Positions 21,800 to 33,518 of a DNA stretch of 64,000 bases are shown piece after piece. Positions within the stretch are counted from its first letter, which is position 1. Each line of letters begins with the position of its first letter. Below the pieces are notes generated by a model. The model was not told the origin of the DNA. It did not search any database and saw only the letters and a program-made list of their open reading frames with translations. The translations under genes and the position numbers were made by a program. The stretch lies in the NCBI GenBank assembly GCA_020310875.1, contig CM035417.1, positions 105,260,647 through 105,324,646 of the forward strand, in the 5' to 3' direction. This DNA comes from Ceratopteris richardii. Its lineage: Eukaryota; Streptophyta; Polypodiopsida; Polypodiales; Pteridaceae.

Positions 21800-23180
21800 C
21801 CCCATGTTCCTGGTGTACATGGTCATCTCTCCATAATGTTTCCTCATATCCTTCCCCTTAAGAAGACTCCTGTGAAGTCTTCATAAAGGTGGGAACCCAA
21901 CTCTAAACACTACTAAACCGCTCCCATGTATCACCATCTTCTTAATTGTCTTTCCACTTAACTAGGCACTCTTTATGTAAGTGACTCCTCGTCCGTGTTT
22001 CTTGAGTATGTAATTCTCTCAAGCTCATGTGGAACATATTGAACAGAAAATAAGCTCCACTACATCACTATCTGGAATGAGGTTCTCAGATTCACCTAGT
22101 CTCTTGTTAAGCCTACTAACATGAAATACTACATGGATCTAGATACCTTCTAGAAGTTGGAGCTCGTAAGCCATCTAACATATCCTCTTAAGTATTGTGA
22201 ATGGTCCACAATACCTAGGAGATAGTTTTGGACAAGGTCTCGTCTTCATGGTTTAAAACCTAGAGGGAACTTTAAGATAGACTTTCTCTCCTACCTCAAA
22301 GTTGATTTCTCTCCTTTGGGGATCAGCATAGGACTTAGCCCTATCTTTAGTGATCTTAATGCTCTCTTTAGCAAGCTTACATATATTGTTCATCTCTTCC
22401 AAGAAGCCCTTTGCAGCTTCGACTTTTTCATGCTGCAATCCTACCGCATATGGAGCTCTTGGTTGAAACCCATATATAAGCATAAATGGACTATGCCCTG
22501 TGGAAGTATGCTTGACACTATTATATGGAAAATCTACTATAGATAAGTACTCTTCCCAATTACTTTGCCTTTCATTTACATATGCTCAAAGCATATCCTC
22601 TAGGATTTGGTTAATCCTCTCTATTTTCCCATCTAATTGTGGATACTTGGTCATATTCATGCTAAGTTAAGTATCCAACCTCTTGAATACTACTCTCCAA
22701 AAGTGGCTAGTAAACTTCCAATCCTGTTTAGAAACAATGTCCAAAGGAAGACCATATAACTCATATATATTCTCAACAAATAACCTAGACAACTCAAGGA
22801 TTTTCACTATCCTACATGTTGGAATAAACCTAGCCATTTTAGTTTACCTATCCACAATTATCGAGACTAAGTTGTGCCCTCTCTATGTCTTAGGTAATCT
22901 TACTATAAAATCCATGGAGATAATCTCCCATTTTCCATTGGGAATATCCAATGGATGGAATAGACCTCCAATCCTCAACCTCTTGACTTTATTTACCTAG
23001 CATTCAGTGCACTTAAGCACATACTCTAGGATGTCCTTGTGAAGTCCAAGCCAATAGAACTACCTCTTAACAAGATCATAAGTCTTGTTAACTCCTAGGT
23101 GTCCCACACTAGATGTGACATGACACTTAAAAAAAATGTGTCATCTCATCTCAAAATCTTTGGGGACACACACCTTACAT
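21800..23180 (-). pseudogene. pol: Chromovirus-like integrase and chromodomain remnant
   Basis: In minus order: an HHCC zinc region (GHLGVNKTYDLVKR, then LKCTEC, 23170-22985), a core with IPNGKWEIISMDFIVRLP where MDF carries the first catalytic Asp, an IERINQILEDML block, a WEEYLSIVDFPYNSVKHTST block, and the C-terminal GFQPRAPYAVGLQ to GEKVYLKVPSRF (22483-22253). After stops, a KCLVKWKDN-like and DTWERF-like segment (about 22000-21880) fits a degenerate chromodomain. Integrase inserts the cDNA and chromodomains direct it to chromatin. Many stops and frameshifts: inactive. Confidence 0.8.
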
Positions 23181-23382
23181 TTATATAACAGATATCCATC
23201 ATGGATACGATAATTCTTCCACTTGAATGATTCTTGAGCACCCATCGATACTCCATCTTTATTGGAAAACCATGTATCTAGATCCCCTTTCTCTATCGTT
23301 TCCCAAATCTTAGTATATGCAAGATCAAGCCTACATTTCCCTCTAATAAACTCAAGGAGTTCACTGGTGATCTAAGTAAAAC

Positions 23383-23745
23383 TTAGTCCATTGAGCATAG
23401 GCATGCGGCTAAGTGAATCAGCCACCAATTAAACTTTCCCTTCCTATACCTAAGCTCAGAGTCAAAGTCCTGATGGGTCTCTATCCAACATGTCTTACAT
23501 CCTTTAAGGTCTATTTGATTAGACAACCACTTAATGCTCTCTTGATCAAATATTATCCTAACTTTGGCACCATATGAATAATTATGCCACTTCTTCAAGG
23601 CATGTTCAATTGCATACAACTCCTTCTCATACACAAAGTAATTCTTCTGAGCAGGTTCTAGCTTTTCACTTTCAAAAGCCACTGGTCGACCATCCTGAAC
23701 TAAAACTGCTCCTATTGCAAAATCACTCGCGTCAGTCTCAACCAC
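23383..23745 (-). pseudogene. pol: gypsy RNase H domain
   Basis: An open frame of 120 codons: VETDASDFAIGAVLVQDGRP (catalytic D in TDAS), VAFESEKLEPAQKNY, VYEKELYAIEHALKKW (catalytic E) and IIFDQESIKWL (catalytic D). It matches the Ty3/gypsy RNase H that degrades RNA in the RNA-DNA hybrid. It sits in order between RT (right) and integrase (left). Catalytic residues are kept, but neighbouring domains are broken. Confidence 0.85.
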
Positions 23746-23816
23746 AAATTATCGATTGGGATCCGTTATGTGTAATAGGGGAGTATAGCTATTGCTACTT
23801 TTAACTTTTCCATAGT

Positions 23817-24760
23817 CTATTTTGGTTCATCTCCCTGATGAAAGGCTTTCCCTTTCCCTTTAAGTTGTTCTGTCATCGAAACAACAATCTTGGCATAATT
23901 CTTGACAAATCTTTGATAGAATCTCGATAAACCAAGAAAGATATGTAGTTCTTCCATGTTTCTAGGATGTGGCGATTCCATAGTAGCTCGCACATTTTCA
24001 AGATCCATCTAAATTCCATGTTTGGAGATGATATGTCTAAAATATCGAACCTCATGTTTAAAAATTTCACACTTTGTTTCTTTTGCAAAGAGTGAATTTT
24101 CTCTTAACACTTTGAAGGCTATTTGTAAGTGTTCCAAATGTTCTCCTTTTGACTAACTATAAATGAGAATATAAAAAAATTCTACTACAAACTTTCCCAT
24201 GTAGGGCCTCAAAGCATCGTTCATGAGTGTCATGAAAGTAGATGGAACATTAGTGAGACCAAATGGCATCACTAAGAACTCATAATGCCCATACCTAGTC
24301 CTAAAGTAATCAGATACATCATCTACCTTTATTCTAAAATGACGATATCCTGATCTTAATTCAAGCTTAGTAAAATACTACACTTGATGAAAGTAATCAA
24401 ATAGATCATCCAATCTATGTATTGGAAATCTATTTTTAATAGTTACCCTTTTCCCTTTAGTCTATACAAAGTCTCATAGAGCCATCCTTTTTTTTAACTG
24501 GGAGCGTTGGTGATGCCCATAGAGAATTACTAGGCCTAGTAAACCATTTAGCTAGATAATCTTGAATTTGGTGTTCTATTTCTTGATGATGAACTATACT
24601 AAGTCTATAAGGAGGTTTACAGATAGGTTTAGTATTAGCAACTAAGTCAATGGCATGGTCAATGTCTCCTCTAGAAGATGGTAATGTTTTTGGTAAATCA
24701 AGTGGAAATACATCTTTATATTCAAACATTAACTGTTTAAAAATTTTGACCACTACTCCT
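23817..24760 (-). pseudogene. pol: gypsy reverse transcriptase
   Basis: Starts near 24753 with YKDVFPLDLPKTLPSSRGDI, DHAIDLVANTKPICKPPYRL, then KWFTRPSNSLWASPTLPVKK and KDGSMRLCID. After frameshifts come an FPIHRLDDLFDYF-like block, a [21 protein letters not shown] block (first catalytic Asp region, here altered), [20 protein letters not shown], and FFYILIYS where the family has FIDDILIYS, so the catalytic Asp pair is lost. The thumb (NVRATMESPHPRNMEELHIF, GLSRFYQRFVKNYAKI) is clear. Dead copy. Confidence 0.85.
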
Positions 24761-24899
24761 TACAAAAATGAATAATAGAAAATCGTGTCCGTAATTACAT
24801 TATGATCAAAAGAAGATACATTTAAAATTCATAATCATGAAAAGACTCGTGAGCATCTAAAGTAAATAATGCATAAACATCTTGTAGATCATGTGAATC

Positions 24900-25343
24900 A
24901 AAAAGAGTATCTAACTGAATGCATGATACAAGAGGTGTAACGGGTACATGTCTTTCACCTTGAATACAAAACGTACTTCCATTCTTAACAAATTCAATAG
25001 TATTGTTATGATAACTTCTTTTAAGTGTATCCCCTCACCCCCAAAACCATTCTCTACCCAATACTATATATGTTCCATCCATATTCATGATTTGGAAATC
25101 TAAGTGATCTATAAACCCTTGTATCTTGATTTCCAAATTTTATACCATAGTATCCCATATTTGCTTTTTTCCCTTTGCATCATAGATACTACATATTATG
25201 TGCACTAGGTTGTTGGGGAATCTTTAATTTTTGGCCAAAGCATAATTAATAAAGTCATATATATTGAAGTCATCAATCATGACTCTCACTGTAGTCATGT
25301 ACACATGACCATGAAGCTTAACTAAGTCATGTGTTCCAAACTA
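24900..25343 (-). pseudogene. gypsy aspartic protease remnant
   Basis: The minus strand gives TVRVMIDDFNIYDFINYALA, where the family has LIDSGSTHNFI at the active site, and later TYIVLGREWF, the ILGM.WL-like block. The catalytic D-S/T-G is altered and stops are present. It lies between the zinc knuckle and RT, as expected. Confidence 0.65.
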
Positions 25344-26060
25344 CTATGACCACAATGATTGAGTTAAACAACAAGTATACTCCATATCCTCATGCATCGT
25401 TTCCACTTCCTTGCACCTAGAGCTACCATAAATTGGAAGTATTTGCACAAGGTGGATCACATTTTTGCCTTTATCGAAGATCATTGTATTCCTTGGTCCT
25501 TGTTTTTTATCTTCCTCCTTACATACTGGGCAACTCCATTGAGAATGGTTAGGAGATAGACACCTGAAGCATATGTTTTCCTCTTTGGCCTTTTTAAATT
25601 GATGTGTACTAAGTTTAGGCCCACTTAGATTTATTGCCATGAGTTTGTTTTCACCTCGGATTACTTTTTTCTTAAATTTAGTGAATTGTTCGGGTCTAAG
25701 TATTTGATCTATATCCATTATTATATGACTATGGTCTTCATACAATTAAGCATACTTGATAGCTTCTTCTAATGTCTTAGGAGCATTCCATCAAAAGTCA
25801 ATTTTTAATGAGTTTGTCTAGCCCTCTCACAAACCCTCAAGTTTTCAGAAAAACATCTAAACCTTTTAATTTGAGAACAATCTTTTGATAGTGGGAGAGA
25901 TAAATAGATAAAGGTCTACATCTTTGCATCATTCTATCCCATTCATCACAATTATGCTCTTCCTCATTCTCATGTAAAACTTCTTAAAAGAAAGAGCTTC
26001 AAATTGAGTCCAATTTGTAGGAATATCTTTGGCTTCTTTAAGATTCATCCACCATTTCTA
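25344..26060 (-). pseudogene. gag: Chromovirus-like Gag with zinc knuckle
   Basis: Capsid C-terminal blocks (a WTQFEAL start near 26010, an EEHNCDEWDRM-like segment, then GLDKLIKN and a LEEAIKYA-like stretch) are spread over frames. An open frame from 25745 follows, with LRPEQFTKFKKKVIRGENK and the zinc knuckle CFRCLSPNHSQWSC (CX2CX4HX4C intact), then CPVCKEEDKK. The knuckle binds element RNA during packaging. Confidence 0.75.
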
Positions 26061-27716
26061 TGCATGGGTCCAACATGAGAATTCTTCTTATGTTTTGTAT
26101 AAACCCATACCTTATGTGTTTGTGCACGTGTAAAACCGTAGTGCTTATGAATCCCATGCAATTTTTTTATCCATGTGAACCTAAACTTTATGAATGTGAA
26201 ACCATAAATACTAGAGCAAAAGTATAAAAACATTAAAATAAACAAAACAATATAAAACAAAAGAAGTCAAAACGGAAGGTAAATCCTACACAAAGAAATC
26301 GAAACAAAAGCACAACGAATAATTTAAAAAAAAAAAGCAAACGATCGCTTTTATGGATCGTAGTTTTTTGAAACATCTCACATGCTTTATGCTTTTCCAA
26401 TCGGGGGCTATCGATTCCTATAAAATAAAATTTAAATTGTGCTTTACTTTGCTTACTACCATGTCAACTACTCAATCGTGTCCTCTTACCTTTGTTTTCT
26501 CCTCTTCTTCCTAGTCATCTTAAAATTCATTCTCTAACCTTTGTATTCTGTTGAGCTATGAAAATCAAGATTATTTTATGTGCACTCGATAGCAGTAACA
26601 CAAATCGGGTGAAAACATAAGAAACAACTTAATTCCAGTCGAGGAACATATTGAAGTTGTTATATATGTCTATGAACATGCTGACATGTGGCTCATTGAT
26701 ATGTTAGATTATCAGATTCAAATGGAAGGAACTCTCATACTGTACAAGTAAGTGGATCCTATCATTCCATAGTGTTTTTCCCATATTGCACATGCTCGAA
26801 TCCATGGCCAGCACAAATTTCATATTTTTTGGAGTGTCTTGTTCTTAACTTATCATCAATTCCAATACACATAACAACCATAATATTTGCTTAAGTAGTT
26901 CATGCACAAAGGCAGAAGTTGCTTCCTTCAATTTACAAGCATTCGTACCAGCAAGTTGATCAAATATAGATGTGGACTCAATGGTACTATTTAAGAATGT
27001 ATCCAATGAAAGTTGTTAGGAAAAATAAAGCTCATTGGATTATCAAGATCAATAGTCATTGAGGCAATTCAACAAGCGGACCTCATCTTTAGATTGCAAG
27101 TTGGTAAGAAGTGAATTCTTTGGAGACCATGTACACAACATGAAAGGAAGGTGGTGTATCGTGATAATGAGCCACGAAGAATTGACTTCCAAGAGTGTAA
27201 GTTTGGTGGTGAGTGTAAGTACAATCTTGCCTATTGGGCTATAAGAGTAAATGTATGATTTTCATCTGTGAAGTGGGTGAAGATATAACAATCAATTGAT
27301 TTAGGAATAGAGCTCATTTGAACAAGGAACTGATTTGTAGAAGTGGAGAAGTAAGCCTTCACCTCTAGGAGAATTGGAATCCAACTCATTGGGTCTTCTT
27401 TTAAGACTTCAATTAACCATTCTCTTAAGGAAATAGGGGATTCTCCCTATCATGGACAATTCACCACATGAATAACTTAGAAAGCATCCTCAAATTCAAC
27501 TGGTTGAATCTCCAAATGGTGCATTTTTACTTTGTAAATTTGGGCTTTCGAGAGAAGATTTTCATCCAAGAAAGATTGGTTAGCTCGTTTAGCCTATTTA
27601 AGAATGTCCAAAGGGACAAGAAACATAGAAAGGTGCCTTGAGCACTACAAATCGGCAAAAAGAATTTGTGACTTAGAACTATGAATAATTGGAATAACGG
27701 GTGTTTAGATAAAACT
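26061..27716. other. No recognised gene
   Basis: Presumably leader or 5' LTR of the preceding minus-strand element, followed by unknown repetitive DNA. No primer site was identified. Short ORFs (60-70 codons) show no motif. Confidence 0.35.
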
Positions 27717-28690
27717 CTAGGAGTCTAATTTTGAGGCACTTTGGATTTGCTCGGTTAGAGTTGTTTGAAATTCAGCACACCGAAAGATCACATTGACAAG
27801 AAATAAACTCATGGCTTGCTTGAAAAATAGATTTTTGCTTGTGATGCTTGCATGTGCATGACCTAATTGTATCTTGTTCATATAAAATTTGTTGTACATG
27901 CACTTAAATCAAGTGGGACACTAGGGTAGCAAAGTTTTGTTAGAAGTCACATCTCATCAGTCGGAAGCAATAACGTGCATCTGAGTCACTCTCACGTGGC
28001 TTCTCCTAGTAGAAAATCTAAATTTAATTAGGAAAACATGGCTGCTTCTCAAGACATGCAAGGCATTCCACAACCTGAATCATATAATTACCATATAATT
28101 CTATGGTTTCATAATCATAGCTCCTTAACGATATGCATCTACCTACACAACCTGAATCAATAGGTAATTAAGCTTCAAAACCCTAACTGCTTGACAATCC
28201 CGAGCTTCTCGATGGCAAAGTATTTTGATGATCACTATGAGGATCAAGAGCTCACTGTTTACGTGCTTTTGCTTGACCTAGACCACACAAACATCAAACG
28301 GAAATTGATATGAAGTTAGACTCTAGCAACCTCAAATCCTCATAGGGCTTTTATCAGAAGCCTCTCGTAAAGCTATCTACCTAGTGAAGTACTATTATTT
28401 TGGACAAACAACTTGAGAACACCAACAAACAACAAAAAGATTAGTTTGTGTATGAGTTCCAAAGTACTATTATTTAGAGTTTACCCACAAAGTATAAGGA
28501 TGAAGCACATAATACTTATTGAGAAACAACCAATTCTAAAATAGAAAACAAAGACCCTAAATCCAAGCAATCAAGTGATCATGTTCAAGGTAGATGAGGT
28601 AGCCATTTGCATGCAAATAGAGGGAATTAGAAAAAACAAGAAACTCTCCTATAAATCCAATTGAAAACCATGCAATCAATTGAGAGGGTT
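27717..28690 (-). repeat. Dispersed repeat, copy 1 (inverted relative to 42890-43290)
   Basis: Reversed, 27780-28060 matches 43060-43290 (shared CAAGCATCACAAGCAAAAATC, AGTGGGACACTAGGGT, TCCTAATTAAATTTAGA in complement) and 28600-28690 matches 42895-42985 (GAGAGTTTCTTGTTTTT, TTTGCATGCAAAT). The segment between is longer here. Likely LTR pieces of one unidentified family. Confidence 0.7.
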
Positions 28691-28702
28691 CAAGAAGTAC
28701 CT

Positions 28703-30174
28703 ATTATTAGTTTCAACAATAGCCAATATTGGCTTGGTTGTCAAATTTATTGATGAGAGATGTACAATTCACGATATTTTTAATGGTGATGGTATTATTG
28801 CTTGTGAAATTTTATAATATGGGCTATATAAGCCCATAGAATATGAAAAATTTGTGAATGCAGTTCATGATTCTCAAGCTATCTCATATGCAAAGCTTTG
28901 GCATTCACATTTTGTTCATTTGAATTTTTCTAGTTATTCGCCTGTAAAAATATGAAACGGTGTCCCCTTTGCCCAAACTTGAGGCATCTTCTAAACATAT
29001 ATGTGAAGGTTTTAGTTTGGGCAAAACGTAGTGTTCCTCCTTCCCAAAAGATGGTTTAGTTAGAGCTTCTCATAAATTGTTGCTTGCTCTTAGTGATGTA
29101 CATGGTCCTATGCAGACACCTTCATTTGGGAACTACCTATATTTCATGACTTTCATTGATTAATTTTCTAGGCATGCATGGGTTCATCCATTGAAAAAAA
29201 AGTATGGAGTTTTCATGTGCTTTAAATAGTTCTTGGTCCCGATAGAAAATCTATCAATATGTAAAATGGACCCCCCATTCTGATTGCAGGGGGAATACAT
29301 ATCTTCTAAGTTTAATGCATCTCTGGCTGAGCATGGGATAACACATGAGTCTAGAATGTTGTATACATCTCAACAAAATGGATTCGCTAAAAGAAAGAAT
29401 AGGTGTATCATGGAAATGGCCACGTGTATGGTCAAAGGTCAGGTGTTACCACATAGCTTTTGGCTTCAAGTTGTTATGTGTGCAACATATGTACTTAATA
29501 GGTGTCTCACCAAAGCACTACAATTGATCATTTTATATGAGGCTTGCATGGTTGCAAGACATTTTTTGCTCATATGTGTCTTTGGTTGTCTATCGTATGC
29601 ATTAGTGCATGAACATTAACGTAGAAAAATGGATGATAAAGCAATGAAATGTATTTTTATTGGGTAGTTTTGAAAGCAAAGTCTATTGTCTGTATCATCC
29701 ACAGGATAAACTCATCGTGGTTAGCCATGATGTTGCTTATGTGGAAGATGAAATTCAGCCCTTATTTTCATGTACCAAGGAGACATCCATTAGCTCGAAG
29801 GATGTGTATGACACTTTGCTACCTCTTTTTATAGGTGGACAATTAAATGCTGGTCCAAATGAGGCAACTTCTTAACCTTTACAAGTTTCAAATGATGATG
29901 TAGATCATTCCATTTTTTACGTAGATTTACATAATGCAACTATTCATGAGAGAGTTGACATAGAAGAGGCAAAAACGATGCCTAAATGGTTAGTGAAAAC
30001 TTTGAGAGAGAGAAAATTAGATGCATCTTTGTCATATCGTACTTGTTCAGGCTCTCATTGTGTTTCTTTTGCATCAGATTGTTATGCAATGGCTATCTTT
30101 GGTCTTTGTGATGAGAATGAGCCTATTTCTTTAGATGACTCAATGAATTCAAAAAATTGGATGGCTTCTATGCA
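28703..30174 (+). pseudogene. pol: copia-1 copy E: pol remnant (GAG-pre-integrase, integrase, linker)
   Basis: Colinear with 46030-47520 of copy D. It retains an LWHSHFVHLNF-like GAG-pre-integrase zone, a QTPSFGNYLYFMTFID integrase start, an open piece at 29284-29619 (GEYISSKFNASLAEHGITHE, PHSFWLQVVMCATYVLNRC) and the linker to MPKWLVKTLRERKLDASLSY. Many stops. Homology ends at 30174 in the middle of the RT entry (NWMAS-M), exactly where a reverse-oriented LTR terminus begins. No 5' LTR or gag is attached on the left. Confidence 0.8.
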
Positions 30175-30313
30175 TGTTGGATTTTGAGGTTTTCTAAAGC
30201 ACGTGAACAACAGAATGAAGAAGAAGAAGAAGCATGCAACAGAACACAATACAGAATGCATACAAGCTGGGGGAACCTTCTAAAGAGGGAAAAAATTGCC
30301 TTGGAGGTCTTAA
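30175..30313 (-). mobile_element. copia-1 LTR fragment joined to copy E
   Basis: Begins exactly with the LTR terminus TGTTGGA (plus sense) and follows the minus-oriented copia-1 LTR (AAGCACGTGAACAAC, GAAGAAGAAGAAGCAT, ACAAGCTGGGGGAA, AGAGGGAAAAAATTGCC), with about 55 bp missing inside. It fades after GTGTGTTC. Confidence 0.75.
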
Positions 30314-30370
30314 GTGTGTTCTCGTTCTCTCCCTCCATAGTTCTACTGACATAGTCTTCATCTCTTTATC

Positions 30371-30373
<3 letters not shown>

Positions 30374-30418
<45 letters not shown>
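30374..30418. repeat. (CT)n microsatellite
   Basis: About 22 CT units. Confidence 0.95.
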
Positions 30419-30419
<1 letters not shown>

Positions 30420-30421
<2 letters not shown>

Positions 30422-33213
30422 CGTGCTCGACCGACTTCTTCTCTACCAAAGCAAAGCCTACTTTGTTTCTCTTTCTCCACTCAAGAAATCTCTACCACCC
30501 CTTGATCAACCATTTAAACTTGAGGGAATGTCTAGGTACCCCATCTGTGAGTCTGATTAGGAGGGTGGAATCTCAATAAGTGATGACTCTGAAGAGACTC
30601 GATCTAACCCTTATGATTAACTGATCTCCCTATTGTCTTTGATAGAAGAGTGCCACTCCTATCTAGATAACCTAAAAGTGAGAAAGCAAAACTCTCCCTC
30701 TATCACTAATCTCTTTTAAGGAAAAGAGTTCTAGTAGTGGAAACTATTCCACTTTTTGTTCCCCTTTGAAAGAGATTTTGTTGAATCCATTTTCTCTACT
30801 CATCCATAATTGAGAACCTGCACATAAGTTCTTCATGTTTTTTCCTTCAAAAATAGTGGAGAAACGAACTCCCATGTGAACGAGGACTTACAATGAAAAG
30901 TTGAGTAAATGATTTTTTTCTAAAATATAAACTACGATATGTTTTCTTATCATCTCTTCTACGAGTGGAAAACATACTCTATTATTCTCCTAAGAAGAAA
31001 TGATGTTTTTGGTTCCTTTTTCTCTTTCAAAGAACAAGAGCTAAAGTGAGACCTGTGAGCTAAAGTGAGATCTCTCCTCAATGTCTGAAGTAATTCCCAC
31101 TTTCTCCTTTCCTTAAAAGAGAAATTCATGAATTTATTTGCTCCTCTCTTCCATAACTATTGCGTAATCCTCATTACATACATTCCTATGAAAATGGAGA
31201 ACAAATCTCCCATAAATAATGAAGGTGTACGTGGTGAAGAGTGGAGAAAATGAATTCCTTCCGATGGTCAAAGCCCTCTGCCAAAATGGTTAGCAATGAT
31301 ATAACATGATACCATAAACGCATGTGTATCCATACTAAAAAGCTACCTCTAAAACCCATCCTCTTTGTAGGGATCTGTATGATCCAATCAAACTAATGGA
31401 ATTATCCTTCCTAAAAACCACAAAATGAGTATGTGATATCCATGGTGATAAAATCACCCATCACATTCTCTATTGGAAGAATAAATCTTTCCTAAACTAT
31501 GAATGATAACTCCCAATCCTAAAGAGATGTCTGTCGCCATGAATGAGTCCTTTTCTCCATAGCCATACAAGAAGAGTGCTCAAAGGGAAGTTGTTTCCAC
31601 CATCCCGTACTAGTGGAACCTTCTTCCAATTCATGGTGTCATGCCTACACTAGACCATATACATGTTCCATATATATGTAATGGAATATGTAGGTGGACT
31701 CTAATGAATCCCATATCCTGAACTCATATCGATGGAATCAAATGAATCCCATGTCCTCGAACTAGTATAGTTTGGTTCTAATCAACATGTGACAATGGAT
31801 ATCCATTTCTTATTCCAAACTAACTTGTTCATAGGTACCAAGATTGAATCTAAGTACCTCTCTATAGATCTCGATATACATATATGTATTGGGTTCCCCA
31901 ACTATTTCTTACTAAGGGACTTATGCTCTATATCATAGAGCTAGTGCCATGCATGTGGCCTTCCTAAACATCACTCAAATCACATAAGCAACCATCGATG
32001 CTCTTTCATGAATCCCATCTTTGTGATACCATCTAATTGGTTTCCTTATTAATGTAGCAAAAATGCTTCACTACTTACTCAAGTGATGTGCATGAGTGAA
32101 ACCAGTCACTCTTTGGGATTATCATAAATGTATCTCTCGTACCTCTATACAACTTCCTATAACCTATAAGATTGTTTATGCACATTCCTAATGGTGAAGA
32201 CATATCTCCTTCCCCTTAGCAACCCTATGGTCTAAATCCATAAGGATTATGTCTAGGGATCCTAGTACTACTAAAGTTGCCTTATCTATAATGTTTTGAT
32301 GGTCCTAAGTCCATCAAGTACATGCATATAAGCATACTTACACTTTATTGATGTTTGCAAAGAAGGCATGTTACCATGCCATAACATTCTTACCTAAAGG
32401 TAAGTGGATATATAACGCCATGAGATGGAAAAAATTTCGGTGATGTTTCCCCAAGGAAATGGAGTCCCAAAAAATTTTAACCATAAACTCAAGTATAAGG
32501 CCTTGGAGGCCCATGGAACACAGGCCATCCAATATAACATAGGGCTTGGCAAGCCCATGGCATGCATGCCATATACTCATACATGGGCTCCATACCTACA
32601 AAATTTTAAGATGCTAGCAACAATCTTTTTGTTGCATAACCATGTAGTTCCTGCAACCATCTTTCTTGCAAACAATCAAAAAGTGTACTCATAGCAAGTT
32701 GATCCATACTTTTAGAATTAAAACAATGATCAACTTTGATGTATGCATTCCAATCCAAGCATGTACATACAGAACATTCCAAAGCATAAAGTAAAATGCC
32801 TAAAAATATAACCATACGTCCCTAAATGGTATGGTATTGGAATGGCATGCATCGAATCCATTTGGATGAATTTTGAGACCTCTGTACCTTCCTCTCCAGG
32901 TCAACTTTGAAGTGTCCAAAAACATCGGATCACTTCCCAAAACATAAAGCATGGTCAAATGATTACCAAAATAATGCAAATTTACCCAAAAAATGCATAT
33001 GTGCTCCCTCTTTAGACCTTCAAAACTTTTTTAGGACCTACAAACAATCACAAAATACAATAAAGATAATGTGCAAGTGGGTTGAAGTGAAATTTTTTTA
33101 ATTTCCTTCCTGGTTTGTAAGATATGGTTCTTGGAAGGTAGCTACCAAAAATTATCTAGACCTTGCAGACCTGCATAGACCTGCAAAAATACATAATTTC
33201 CAAAATTTCTTTT
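30420..33213. other. Long stretch without recognised features
   Basis: Both strands show only short ORFs and no pol, gag or RNA motif. A short local duplication is visible near 31690-31770 (ATGGAATCAAATGAATCCCA and a variant). Probably an old non-coding repeat or LTR. Confidence 0.4.
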
Positions 33214-33444
33214 TGTTGGAGATAGATGTCTGCGGAAGCACGCGAACAACACAAGGAAGAAGAAGAAGCTTGGAGCACAACACACAAGACTGAATGTATT
33301 ACTAGAGAATGTACAAAAATTAGTAGCCCATTAGGGCAATCGGCGTATATACAAGCCGGGGGAAAAAAACCTCCTAAAGAGGGAAAAAAGTGCCCCGGTG
33401 GTCCTAGTGTGTTCACATACATCACTACCTAAAATATATCAACA
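33214..33444 (-). mobile_element. copia-1 copy A: 3' LTR (231 bp)
   Basis: Bounded by TGTTGG and CAACA; the minus strand starts TGTTGATATATTTTAGG right after the purine tract GGGGGGATT (33445-33453). It has the same length and ends as the LTR at 49010-49240. Confidence 0.92.
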
Positions 33445-33518
33445 AATCCCCCCTGGGAGTGATGCGGTGAACAAGGAGCTGGCACTCATGTATAACGAAG
33501 TGCCAAGCTATGTGGAAA

